A DNA stretch of 64,000 nucleotides from Microbacterium sp. MYb45 (GCF_002979655.1 NZ_PCPG01000001.1:1054001-1118000); one strand, 5' to 3'; numbered from the stretch's first letter, positions 35,952 through 45,636 are shown. A program made the numbers and translations. The notes: generated by a model not told the origin, from the letters alone.

Positions 35952-36760
35952 GCGTCATCGGCGCGGAACTGCCTGCGGATCACGGCGCGGTGTGGTCCAT
36001 CCTGGTGAAGGACATCGACACCGGCGAGGTGCTGCTGCAGCATGAGCCCGAGGCGGCGCTCGATACCGCGAGCGTCGGCAAGATCTTCCTGCTTCATCGG
36101 CTGCTCACCGAGGTCGATGCCGGGACGCGGAGCCTGGAAGAGCGCGTGACGCGCCGCCCCGTGGAGTCCATCGACGACTCCGGGCTCTGGTACCTGCTGC
36201 AAGCGGCGGAGCTGTCGCTCCACGACGTGGCCGCCCTCATCGGCGCGGTCAGCGACAACGCCGCGACGAACACCCTGGGCCGGGTGATCGGGATCCCCGT
36301 GGTCCAGGAGCACACGCGCGCCCTCGGCTACACCTCCTCCGCGCTGGACGACATCGTGCGATGGCCGATCCCGCCCGGCGCTCCGACGACGCTGTCGCAT
36401 GCGAGCGCCACCGAACTGGTGCGATTCATGACGCGTCTCGCCGACGGGACCGACCTGACCCCGGCATCGGCCGACACCTTCCGACGCTGGCTCGGCGCGG
36501 GCATGGACCTGTCGATGGTCGCGTCCGCCTTCGACCTCGACCCGCTCGCACACTGGGGCTTCGACCGCGGCATCTGGCTGCTCAACAAGACCGGCACGAT
36601 CTCCCGGGTGCGCGCCGACACGGGCATCGTGATGTCGCCGGATCGCCGGATCGCCTATGCGGTGCTGGCGAACTGGGACCGCGGCGCGGACGGGCGCGGA
36701 CCGGTGCTGGCCGCGATGCGCACGATCGGCGAGGGCATCCGCAGCGCGCTCGCCGGGTGA
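35948..36760 (+). CDS. Class-A beta-lactamase-fold serine hydrolase, cytosolic, copy 2
   Basis: 270 residues. SVGK at 42-45, SDN at 102-104 and KTG at 214-216 are intact. The omega-loop region (DDIVRWPIPPGAPTTLSHAS) contains no glutamate at all, so the usual deacylating base is missing. It is recognisably related to copy 1 (shared ETAS/DTASxGKIFLL start, VEDSGL/IDDSGL, GAVSDN, LDPLAH), indicating an old tandem duplication. No signal peptide. Last gene of the plus-strand arm; it faces the P1 peptidase with 21 bases between stops. Confidence 0.84.
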   Translation: MSVIGAELPADHGAVWSILVKDIDTGEVLLQHEPEAALDTASVGKIFLLHRLLTEVDAGTRSLEERVTRRPVESIDDSGLWYLLQAAELSLHDVAALIGAVSDNAATNTLGRVIGIPVVQEHTRALGYTSSALDDIVRWPIPPGAPTTLSHASATELVRFMTRLADGTDLTPASADTFRRWLGAGMDLSMVASAFDLDPLAHWGFDRGIWLLNKTGTISRVRADTGIVMSPDRRIAYAVLANWDRGADGRGPVLAAMRTIGEGIRSALAG

Positions 36761-36781
36761 GTCCACGGCTGTGCACGCGGG

Positions 36782-37831
36782 TCAGACGGCCCCGGCGCGG
36801 GCGAGACGCGCCCGGACCTCGTCGATGGGCACCGCACGCGCGGTCCGACCATCGGGGCCGACGGTCGTCTCGGCGGCGAGCACGGAGTTGATCAGGGCCT
36901 CCTCCACGGCATCCATCGTGGCGGCGAACAGCGGCGACAGCAGGTCGTCCGCCACCGGCCCTCCGAGCGCCGGATCGTGCACCGAGAACGCGATCGCGTA
37001 GTCGCCGCTGCCCTGCGCGTAGTCGGCGCCGACGCCCCGCATCGCGAACACCGCACGGGCGGCCACCCGCCCGAGCTGGCGTCCGTCGACGGGCGCATCC
37101 GTCGCGACGACGATCATGCACGAGTTGCCGACGGGTTGAGCTGCGGCCTCGGCCAGCAGCTCCTCCGCGGGAAGCGGTACTCCCGCGATCCGCAACGTCC
37201 CACTGAAGTTGGTCTGCACCAGGGCACCGACCGTGCGCATCCGTCCGGCGACGTCGACGAGTCGGGACGACGTGCCGATGCCGCCCTTGTAGCCGAGCGC
37301 GACCGTCCCCGCACCGGCCCCGACGCACCCCTCCACGACGGGGCCGGCGGCCGCCGCCTCCAACGCCTGGACCACCTGCTCCTCGCCGACGGCCCGGCGC
37401 CGGATGTCGGAGAGGAAGCCGTCGTTCGTCTCACCCACGACCGGGTTCAGCGTCATCGTCCGCGCGTGGGACGGGGTCGCCAGCAGGTGTCCGAGCAGCG
37501 CGTCGGCGACGCGGAAGACCGACAGGGTCGAGGTGAGGAGGATCGGGGTCTCCAGTGCGCCGAGCTCGCGGAGCTGCGTGGCACCGACGAGCTTGCCGTA
37601 GCCGTTGCCGACCGAGAGGTTCGCGGGGAGGCTGCGGCGCTCCCCGGTCAGGGCATCGGGCACGATCGCGGTGACCCCGGTGTGGAGACCATCGCCGTGC
37701 AGCGTGGCGTGCCCGACCCGGACACCGCCGACATCGGTGATCGCGTTCTCCGCACCGCGCGCGAACGCCCCCGACGGGACGCCGAGGTCGGCGAGGCGGG
37801 GACGGGAGGAGGCGGACGACAGCGGTGTCAT
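36782..37831 (-). CDS. P1 (DmpA/BapA) family aminopeptidase
   Basis: N-terminal nucleophile-type hydrolase of 349 residues, made as a precursor that cleaves itself. The cleavage/active-site motif GNS is at 235-237 (PVGNSCMIVVATDAPVD), with new N-terminal Ser237 as nucleophile. The strand VGGVRVGHATL near 34-44 and NPVVGETNDG are conserved. Characterised members release N-terminal L- or D-residues or cleave beta-peptides. ATG 37831 is chosen; the frame to 37942 is unsupported. It converges on the serine-hydrolase pair and closes the island. Confidence 0.88.
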   Translation of the reverse strand: MTPLSSASSRPRLADLGVPSGAFARGAENAITDVGGVRVGHATLHGDGLHTGVTAIVPDALTGERRSLPANLSVGNGYGKLVGATQLRELGALETPILLTSTLSVFRVADALLGHLLATPSHARTMTLNPVVGETNDGFLSDIRRRAVGEEQVVQALEAAAAGPVVEGCVGAGAGTVALGYKGGIGTSSRLVDVAGRMRTVGALVQTNFSGTLRIAGVPLPAEELLAEAAAQPVGNSCMIVVATDAPVDGRQLGRVAARAVFAMRGVGADYAQGSGDYAIAFSVHDPALGGPVADDLLSPLFAATMDAVEEALINSVLAAETTVGPDGRTARAVPIDEVRARLARAGAV

Positions 37832-37918
37832 GCTCCGATCCTTCCAGGGGCGGAGGTGCGAACATCCGCGCCGCGCCGGGCGACTCCGCCGTGTCCAGCC
37901 GGCCTTCCGCTCGCTCGG

Positions 37919-37924
37919 TAGACT
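37919..37924 (+). promoter_or_regulatory. Candidate -10 box (TAGACT) of valS
   Basis: TAGACT lies about 65 bases before the valS ATG in the divergent region shared with the P1 peptidase. No clear -35 partner at 16-18 bases. A GAGGAG ribosome site is present just before the start at 37989. No T-box core is visible here, unlike ileS. Confidence 0.3.
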
Positions 37925-37988
37925 GGTCCGCACACCCCACACTCAGGCACGCTCACACAGTGCCGCATACATCGCTCGAGGAGACCCC

Positions 37989-40604
37989 ATGCCTGCTTCC
38001 GAATCGATTCCCACCGGGATTCCCGACAAGCCCGTACTCGAAGGTCTCGAGGCGAAGTGGGACGCCGCCTGGGCGGAGCAGGGCACCTACCTGTTCGACC
38101 GTCTGCGCGCGGCACAGGCCGGCCGTGAGGGCGTGTACTCGATCGACACCCCGCCGCCGACGGCATCCGGAAGCCTGCACATCGGGCACGTGTTCTCGTA
38201 CACGCACACCGACGTGAAGGCCCGCTACGAGCGCATGCGCGGCAAGACCGTGTTCTACCCGATGGGCTGGGACGACAACGGCCTTCCCACGGAGCGCCGC
38301 GTACAGAACTACTACGGCGTGCGCTGCGATCCCTCGCTCCCCTACGACGCCGACTTCACGCCCCCGTTCGAGGGCGGCGACAACAAGTCGAGCCGCGCGG
38401 CCGACCAGCAGCCGATCAGCCGCCGCAACTTCATCGAGCTCTGCGAGCGCCTCACCATCGAGGACGAGAAGCAGTTCGAGGCGCTGTTCCGTCAGCTCGG
38501 ACTGAGCGTGGACTGGACCCAGACCTACCGCACGATCTCGGACGACACGATCCGCCAGAGCCAGCTCGCATTCCTGCGCAACATCGAGCGCGGCGAGGCC
38601 TACCAGGCACTCGCACCGACCCTGTGGGACATCGACTTCCGCTCCGCCATCGCGCAGGCAGAGCTCGAGGACCGCGACCAGCAGGCCGCGTACCACACGA
38701 TCGAATTCCCCTTCGCGGACGGCTCGGGATCGATCGCGATCGACACCACGCGACCGGAGCTGCTCCCCGCATGCATCGCCCTCGTGACGCACCCGGAGGG
38801 TCCGCACAAGCACCTCATCGGGAGGAAGGTGAAGACGCCGTTCTTCGGCGCCGAGATCGAGATCCACGGACACCACCTCGCCCAGCCCGACAAGGGCACG
38901 GGAGCGGCGATGGTCTGCACCTTCGGCGACGTGACCGACATCGTGTGGTGGCGAGAGCTGCGCACCACCGAGAACGAGCCCCTGCCGAACATGACCACGA
39001 TCGGCCTCGACGGACGCTTCCTCCCCGAGGCGCCCTCGTCCGTCGAGAACCCGGAGGCGGTCTCCTGGTACGCCGAGGAGCTCGCGGGCAAGACCGTGTT
39101 CAGCGCGCGCAAGGCGATCGTCGAGAAGCTGCAGGAGACCGGCGACATGACGGCCGTCGGCAAGCCGTTCAACCACGCGGTGAAGTTCTTCGAGAAGGGC
39201 GACCGTCCGCTCGAGATCGTGTCGACCCGCCAGTGGTACATCCGCAACGGCGCCCGCGACGGCGAACTGCGCGACACGCTCATCGCCCACGGTCAGGAGC
39301 TCGCCTGGCACCCGGAGTTCATGCGCGTGCGCTACGAGAACTGGGTCGGCGGCCTCACCGGCGACTGGCTGGTGTCGCGCCAGCGGTTCTTCGGAGTGCC
39401 GATCCCGCTCTGGTACGCGCTCGACGAGAACGGCGAGCGCGACTACGACCGTGTGCTCGCCCCCGACGCGGCGACGCTCCCGATCGACCCGACGACCGAT
39501 GTCCCCGCCGGATACACCGAGGACCAGCGCGGCGTGGCCGGCGGGTTCGACGCCGAGGCCGACATCCTCGACACCTGGGCGACGTCGTCCCTCACGCCGC
39601 AGCTCGCGGGTGGCTGGCAGCGCGACGAGGAACTCTGGAACCTCACCGCGCCGTTCGACCTGCGCCCGCAGGGTCAGGACATCATCCGCACGTGGCTGTT
39701 CTCGACCATGCTGCGCTCCACTCTCGAAGACGACCGGACCCCGTGGCGTAACGCCGCGATCTCCGGCTTCATCGTCGACCCCGACCGCAAGAAGATGTCG
39801 AAGTCCAAGGGCAACGTCGTCACCCCGGCCGATGTGCTCGAAGCTCACGGCTCAGACGCGGTGCGCTACTGGGCGGCATCGAGCCGACTCGGCATGGATG
39901 CGGCGTTCGACCCGCAGAACCCGACGCAGGTGAAGATCGGCCGTCGCCTCGCCATCAAGGTGCTGAACGCGGCCAAGTTCGTGCTGTCGTTCCCCGTGCC
40001 CGAGGGCGCGCAGGTGACGCATGCCCTGGATGCATCGATGCTGACCGCCCTCGACGGTGTGGTGACCGAGGTGACCAAGGCGTTCGATCGCTACGACGCC
40101 GCCCGCGCGCTCGAACTGACCGAGGCGTTCTTCTGGACCTTCTGCGACGACTACCTCGAGCTCGTGAAGGAGCGCGCCTACAACCAGGCCGACGTGGGTC
40201 AGGCTTCCGCCGCGCTCTCGCTGCGCCTGGCCCTCTCGACGCTCCTCCGCCTGCTGGCGCCGGTGCTGTCCTTCGCCACCGAGGAATCGTGGTCGTGGTT
40301 CGAGGAAGGGTCCGTGCACACGGCGGAGTGGCCCACGCCGCTCGGCATCGACGGCGACCCGGCCGTCCTCGCTGCCGCGAGTGAGGCGCTGATCGGCATC
40401 CGTCGGGCGAAGACCGAGGCGAAGGCGTCACAGAAGACTCCGGTCTCGCGCGCCGCGATCGCCGCTCCGGCTGCGAAGCTCGAGGCGCTCCGTGCCGCCG
40501 CCGATGACCTCCGCGCCGTCGGCCGCATCGCCGAGCTCGAGTTCAGCGAGGCCGAGGAGTTCGCGGTCACCGCGATCGATCTCGCACCGGTCGAGGGTTC
40601 CTGA
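37989..40604 (+). CDS. valS: Valyl-tRNA synthetase
   Basis: Charges tRNA-Val. 871 residues; HIGH at 64-67 in the GSLHIGHVFSYTHTD block, KMSKS at 602-606, and a ValRS-type editing insert between them. The segment DDNGLPTERRVQNYYGVRCDPS with an insertion before the editing domain is typical of actinobacterial ValRS. A C-terminal coiled-coil region of about 60 residues is shorter than in E. coli (951 residues). ATG 37989 has GAGGAG 5 bases upstream; the longer frame to 37605 is a shadow of the P1 gene. Lies on the strand opposite to ileS and clpX. Confidence 0.96.
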   Translation: MPASESIPTGIPDKPVLEGLEAKWDAAWAEQGTYLFDRLRAAQAGREGVYSIDTPPPTASGSLHIGHVFSYTHTDVKARYERMRGKTVFYPMGWDDNGLPTERRVQNYYGVRCDPSLPYDADFTPPFEGGDNKSSRAADQQPISRRNFIELCERLTIEDEKQFEALFRQLGLSVDWTQTYRTISDDTIRQSQLAFLRNIERGEAYQALAPTLWDIDFRSAIAQAELEDRDQQAAYHTIEFPFADGSGSIAIDTTRPELLPACIALVTHPEGPHKHLIGRKVKTPFFGAEIEIHGHHLAQPDKGTGAAMVCTFGDVTDIVWWRELRTTENEPLPNMTTIGLDGRFLPEAPSSVENPEAVSWYAEELAGKTVFSARKAIVEKLQETGDMTAVGKPFNHAVKFFEKGDRPLEIVSTRQWYIRNGARDGELRDTLIAHGQELAWHPEFMRVRYENWVGGLTGDWLVSRQRFFGVPIPLWYALDENGERDYDRVLAPDAATLPIDPTTDVPAGYTEDQRGVAGGFDAEADILDTWATSSLTPQLAGGWQRDEELWNLTAPFDLRPQGQDIIRTWLFSTMLRSTLEDDRTPWRNAAISGFIVDPDRKKMSKSKGNVVTPADVLEAHGSDAVRYWAASSRLGMDAAFDPQNPTQVKIGRRLAIKVLNAAKFVLSFPVPEGAQVTHALDASMLTALDGVVTEVTKAFDRYDAARALELTEAFFWTFCDDYLELVKERAYNQADVGQASAALSLRLALSTLLRLLAPVLSFATEESWSWFEEGSVHTAEWPTPLGIDGDPAVLAAASEALIGIRRAKTEAKASQKTPVSRAAIAAPAAKLEALRAAADDLRAVGRIAELEFSEAEEFAVTAIDLAPVEGS

Positions 40605-40819
40605 TGCAGCTCGGCACTCGATGGGCGGCCGGATCCGAGGCACCGGCCTCGGTCCCCGCATCGCTGCGTCCCGCGATCGCCGCGGTGGAGGCGAAGGGCC
40701 TCACCGGCCACTGGACCCTCACCTGGCTCGAGGGCCGCGCCATCGCGGAGCTCGACGCCGGCTGGGAGGTCTTCCAGGCCGCATCCGGCGAGGTCGTCGC
40801 CCGCCCCTTCACGGACTGA
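40604..40819 (+). CDS. Small conserved-looking protein coupled to valS
   Basis: 71 residues. The ATG shares its first base with the last base of the valS stop (TGATG), so translation is likely coupled. Composition is rich in alanine, tryptophan (three) and acidic residues (GHWTLTWLEGRAIAELDAGWEVF). It looks like a small beta-sheet domain with no membrane or signal segment. I do not recognise the family. Its coupling and codon use support it as real. Confidence 0.6.
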   Translation: MQLGTRWAAGSEAPASVPASLRPAIAAVEAKGLTGHWTLTWLEGRAIAELDAGWEVFQAASGEVVARPFTD

Positions 40820-40850
40820 GCCCGCCCGCACGGAGAGACTTCGGGCTCGT

Positions 40851-41069
40851 TCAGAACCGTGGGATGTCGAGCTGCGCGAGCGCGCGGGTCAACGACTGCG
40901 GATCCTGTGTCGGTGTCTGCTGCTGCCGCAGTCTGTCGAGAACGCGCGCGTGCCGCTCGGCCCGGCGGGCGACGCGGCGAGCGACCCATGCGGTGAGAGT
41001 CTCGGCCAGCCGAAGCAGCCGAGCCTCGGTGTGGGTCGGAGCCATCAGGTGAAGCGTTGCGGTGGTCAT
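40851..41069 (-). CDS. Small arginine-rich protein coupled to an ArsR-type gene
   Basis: 72 residues, predicted as one long amphipathic helix (THTEARLLRLAETLTAWVARRVARRAERHARVLDRLRQQQ) with high positive charge. Its ATG overlaps the stop of the ArsR-type gene by 4 bases, so it should be co-expressed and under the same operator. Function unknown; a membrane-surface or nucleic-acid contact is possible from charge alone. Confidence 0.6.
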   Translation of the reverse strand: MTTATLHLMAPTHTEARLLRLAETLTAWVARRVARRAERHARVLDRLRQQQTPTQDPQSLTRALAQLDIPRF

Positions 41070-41689
41070 GATTCCTCCTCCGAGTCGGTGGCGGGTGCGG
41101 ATGACGCGGTCGACGGTGTCGACAGGTCGAAGAGCTCGGTTCGCAGCGACACCCGCCGCACGTCCGGGCCGGTCTGACCCCGGTAGCGCTCGATCGCGCC
41201 CTCGACAATCGCCTCGAGCTCATCGCGGAGCGACACCGCCTGCTCCGGCGTCAGATCCAGGTGCGTGGTCATGATGACGCCGGTGTCGCGCCACTCCTCC
41301 GGCACGTCCGCCTGAGGGCGATTGACGTAGGCCATGAGGGTCTCGTGACGAAGACGGAAGAACTCCGAGTTGACGATCTGGGCCGCCGCGCGATTGGCGG
41401 GCGAGGTCATCTCGTCGGGACCGGGAACGTCGATCCGTCCCTTCGGCCGTTCCCACCACCGCTCGCGGGCGGTGCCTCGCCCCTCGACCTCGCGGATGAG
41501 GTCGTGCGCGGCGAGTGCGCGAAGGTGGTAGCTCGTGGATCCGGAGGTCTCCCCCACGAGGGCCGCCAGCGAACTGGCGGTCTGCGGGCCGCGAGCCGCG
41601 AGCAGGTCGAAGATCTTCACCCGCAGCGGGTGCGCGAGCGCCTTGAGTGCCCCGGCATCGAGCGTCCGTACCTGCGTCCCGTTCGTCAT
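41066..41689 (-). CDS. ArsR-like winged-helix transcriptional regulator
   Basis: 207 residues. The N-terminal winged helix (about 8-80) reads LDAGALKALAHPLRVKIFDLLAARGPQTASSLAALVGETSGSTSYHLRALAAHDLIREVE, the ArsR pattern. The C-terminal part has a four-helix look and no metal-binding cysteine motif, so the signal is not evident. ATG 41689 is chosen because the upstream frame runs through the 14-base repeats. It precedes the small arginine-rich gene and is divergent from the M3 peptidase. Autoregulation through the repeats is likely. Confidence 0.85.
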   Translation of the reverse strand: MTNGTQVRTLDAGALKALAHPLRVKIFDLLAARGPQTASSLAALVGETSGSTSYHLRALAAHDLIREVEGRGTARERWWERPKGRIDVPGPDEMTSPANRAAAQIVNSEFFRLRHETLMAYVNRPQADVPEEWRDTGVIMTTHLDLTPEQAVSLRDELEAIVEGAIERYRGQTGPDVRRVSLRTELFDLSTPSTASSAPATDSEEES

Positions 41690-41691
41690 GT

Positions 41692-41747
41692 ATGCAAAGA
41701 TACCTTTGCAAAGCTTTCTTTGCAAGTGTTTCTTTGCAAGACTCTCC
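41692..41747. repeat. Four tandem 14-base direct repeats, operator-like
   Basis: Units at 41692-41705, 41706-41719, 41720-41733 and 41734-41747 all begin (a/t)tGCAA and align in exact 14-base steps. The consensus is about ttgcaaagnttnct. The second also contains the palindrome CTTTGCAAAG. They fill the start-proximal half of the 103-base gap between the divergent ArsR-type and M3 peptidase genes, beginning 2 bases from the ArsR ATG. Best read as a multi-site operator for that regulator. Confidence 0.8.
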
Positions 41748-41792
41748 TGACGATTCCTGAGCTCTGATAACCTCGGTGGATAGGCTCGGAAG

Positions 41793-43844
41793 ATGACCGA
41801 CGCCACGAATCCGCTCCTCCAGCCGTCGACTCTCCCCTTCGGGCTCCCCGATTACCCCGCGATCCGGCCCGAGCACTATCTCCCGGCATTCCAGGCCGGG
41901 TTCGAGGAGCAACTCCGCGAGGTCGCCCGCATCACGATGGTGCGATCGATGCCGACCTTCGAGAATACCCTCGAGACGCTCGAACGCTCGGGCGAGCTGC
42001 TCGACCGGGTCGCGCACGCCTTCTACACGGTCAGCTCCGCGGATGCGACGCCGGAGATCCAGGAGATCGACGAGCAGCTCGCACCCCTCATGGCCGCCCA
42101 CCAGGACGCGATCACCCTCGACGCGCAGCTGTACTGGCGCGTGCAGCAGGTGTTCGAGCAGCGGGATGCTCTCGGTCTCGACGCCGAGCAGCGCTACCTG
42201 GTGGAGCGCCACCACCGCGAGATGACGCACGCGGGTGCCGGCCTCGACGACCAGGCCAAAGAACAGCTGACGGCGCTGAACCAGAAGCTCTCGACACTCA
42301 CGAACACGTTCGAGCGCAACCTGCTGAACGACACGAACGACCTCGCCGTCGTGTTCGACACCCCCGCGGAGCTCGATGGTCTGAGCACCGGAGAGCTTTC
42401 GGCCGCGGCGCGTGCCGCGACGGACCGCGGGCTCGACGGCAAGCTGCTCATCACGCTGCCGCTGTTCACGGGACACCCCGCCCTGGCCCAGCTGCGAGTG
42501 CGGGAGTCGCGACGGCGCATCATGGCCGCCTCTCTCGCGCGCGGATCCCGCGACAACGCGAACGACAACCGCCCGGTCCTCCTCGAGATCGTGCGGCTGC
42601 GGGCGGAGCGTGCGGCTCTGCTCGGGTACGAGTCGCACGCGGCGTACGTCACCGCCGACGAGACGGCCGGGACTCCCGATGCCGTCGAGCAGATGCTGCG
42701 TCGGCTCGCCGCGCCCTCCGCACGTAATGCGACGGCCGAGCACACCGCTCTGCAGGCGATCGTCGACGAGACCGAATCCACGCCGTTCGCCGTGGAGGCC
42801 CACGACTGGGCGTACTACACCGAACGGGAGCGCACGGCGCGGTACGACATCGACTCCAGCGCCCTGCGCCCCTGGTTCGAGGCGGAGCGCGTGCTGCAGG
42901 ACGGAGTCTTCTTCGCCGCGACGCAGCTGTACGGTGTGACGTTCGCGGAGCGCGAGGACCTGGTGGCTTACCACCCCGGGACTCGCGTGTTCGAGGTGCG
43001 CAACGACGACGGAACTCCCGTCGGCCTGTACGTCCTCGACCTGTACACGCGCGATTCGAAGCGCGGAGGGGCGTGGATGAACGCGATCGTGAGTCAGTCC
43101 CGCCTGCGCGGCACCGCACCGGTCGTCGTCAACAACCTCAACGTGCCGCTGCCCGGCGACGGCGAGCCCACACTGTTGACTCTCGACGAAGTCACCACGC
43201 TGTTCCACGAGTTCGGACATGCCCTCCACGGACTCTTCGCGACGGTGACCTACCCGCACTTCGCCGGGACGAACGTGTTCCGCGACTTCGTCGAGTTCCC
43301 GAGCCAGGTGAACGAGATGTGGATCCTCTGGCCGGAGGTCCTCGACAACTATGCCCGACACCACGAGACCGGCGCACCCCTCGACCCCGCCATCGTCGAG
43401 CGTCTGCGCGCGACCGAGACGTTCGATCAAGGCCACGCGACGAGCGAGTACCTGGCCGCCGCATGGCTGGACCAGGCGTGGCACCGCGTGGGCGTCGACG
43501 CGGAGATCGGCGACGTCGCCGCGTTCGAGGCCGCCGCCCTCGCCGACATCGGCCTCGACGACCCGGCTGTCCCCACCCGCTACTCGTCCACATACTTCGC
43601 GCACGTCTTCTCCGGCGGGTACAGCGCGGGCTACTACTCCTACATCTGGAGCGAGGTGCTCGACGCCGACACGGTCGACTGGTTCCGGGAGAACGGCGGG
43701 CTCACCCGCGCCAACGGTGACCGGTTCCGCGGGCGCTTGCTCGGGGTCGGCGGTTCGAAGGACCCCCTGGAGGCGTACCGCGACTTCCGGGGTCGCGACG
43801 CCGAGATCGAGCCGCTGTTGAAGCGCCGTGGTCTCGGCGGCTGA
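41793..43844 (+). CDS. M3-family metallopeptidase (oligopeptidase A / dipeptidyl carboxypeptidase)
   Basis: Cytosolic zinc peptidase for oligopeptides, 683 residues, the normal family length. The HEFGH zinc motif is at 472-476, within TLFHEFGHALHGLF, and the third ligand glutamate is in the FVEFPSQVNE block about 26 residues on. The helical N-terminal half is typical (YPAIRPEHYLPAFQAGFEEQL...PTFENTLE). Start ATG 41793. The divergent ArsR-type regulator may control it. The minus-strand open frame across it is a shadow. Confidence 0.93.
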   Translation: MTDATNPLLQPSTLPFGLPDYPAIRPEHYLPAFQAGFEEQLREVARITMVRSMPTFENTLETLERSGELLDRVAHAFYTVSSADATPEIQEIDEQLAPLMAAHQDAITLDAQLYWRVQQVFEQRDALGLDAEQRYLVERHHREMTHAGAGLDDQAKEQLTALNQKLSTLTNTFERNLLNDTNDLAVVFDTPAELDGLSTGELSAAARAATDRGLDGKLLITLPLFTGHPALAQLRVRESRRRIMAASLARGSRDNANDNRPVLLEIVRLRAERAALLGYESHAAYVTADETAGTPDAVEQMLRRLAAPSARNATAEHTALQAIVDETESTPFAVEAHDWAYYTERERTARYDIDSSALRPWFEAERVLQDGVFFAATQLYGVTFAEREDLVAYHPGTRVFEVRNDDGTPVGLYVLDLYTRDSKRGGAWMNAIVSQSRLRGTAPVVVNNLNVPLPGDGEPTLLTLDEVTTLFHEFGHALHGLFATVTYPHFAGTNVFRDFVEFPSQVNEMWILWPEVLDNYARHHETGAPLDPAIVERLRATETFDQGHATSEYLAAAWLDQAWHRVGVDAEIGDVAAFEAAALADIGLDDPAVPTRYSSTYFAHVFSGGYSAGYYSYIWSEVLDADTVDWFRENGGLTRANGDRFRGRLLGVGGSKDPLEAYRDFRGRDAEIEPLLKRRGLGG

Positions 43845-43863
43845 GTCGTGAGACCCTGAGGGC

Positions 43864-44361
43864 ATGAACGCATTCCCCGACGCACCGTTCGGCCCGGCTG
43901 ACCGTCTGGACCTCGACGCCGTTCCGCTCGCGGTGATCCGTCACAACGGCATCCGCATCGCCGACCTTTCCGACGCGTTCGACGCGGGCTACTCGGCGAT
44001 CGCCCTGACGTTCGCCGGCGACGTGCTGACCCCGGCCGGCCCCGCGCTCGCGATCTACCACGGCGACCCGATGGACGTCTTCGATCTCGAACTCGGCTAC
44101 CCCGTGGTCTCCCCGCCGGAGAATCCGATCCCCACGGCGAGCGGGAGTGTCATCATCGGCTCGGCCCTGCCGTCGGGGCCCGCTGTCGCGACGACCGTGT
44201 TCGGCTCCTACGAGGAACTCGGTGCCGGGTGGGCGGGTCTCGTCGAACGCGCCGGAGCGCAGGGATTCCGTACCGGAAGTGTCTGGATCGAGGTGTACGT
44301 GTCCGATCCGAGCACAACGCCGGCAGAGCTGCGCACCGACCTCATCTTGCCGCTGGCCTGA
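43864..44361 (+). CDS. GyrI-like / AraC effector-binding domain protein
   Basis: 165 residues. The pattern of strands (VPLAVIRHNGIRIADLSDAFDAGYSAIAL...PALAIYHGD...DLELGYPV...LPSGPAVATTVFGSYEELGAGWAGLVERAGAQG...WIEVYVSDPS...TDLILPL) is that of the GyrI-like small-molecule-binding domain found alone or fused to AraC/MerR regulators. Here it stands alone without a DNA-binding domain. It starts 19 bases after the M3 peptidase stop and ends 6 bases before the convergent clpX stop. Ligand unknown. Confidence 0.78.
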   Translation: MNAFPDAPFGPADRLDLDAVPLAVIRHNGIRIADLSDAFDAGYSAIALTFAGDVLTPAGPALAIYHGDPMDVFDLELGYPVVSPPENPIPTASGSVIIGSALPSGPAVATTVFGSYEELGAGWAGLVERAGAQGFRTGSVWIEVYVSDPSTTPAELRTDLILPLA

Positions 44362-44367
44362 TCGAGG

Positions 44368-45636
<1,269 letters not shown>

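Noticed and set aside
35115..36760. Acquired beta-lactam resistance genes
   Set aside because: No signal peptides, no ExxLN motif, and operon coupling to peptide transport and LdcA argue for a metabolic role.
15265..37831. Mobile genomic island borders
   Set aside because: No integrase, transposase, tRNA attachment duplication or flanking direct repeats were seen. GC content looks similar to the flanks by eye, so recent transfer is not supported.
37832..37988. T-box before valS
   Set aside because: No GGTGGnACCGCG core is present in the region.
41692..41747. CRISPR array
   Set aside because: The repeats are 14-base, directly abutting, without spacers, and no cas genes are present.
41220..43865. 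881-codon open frame on the minus strand opposite the M3 peptidase
   Set aside because: It is the high-GC antisense shadow of a well-recognised M3 peptidase; composition is arginine/valine/glycine-biased and no domain is recognisable outside the part shared with the ArsR gene shadow.
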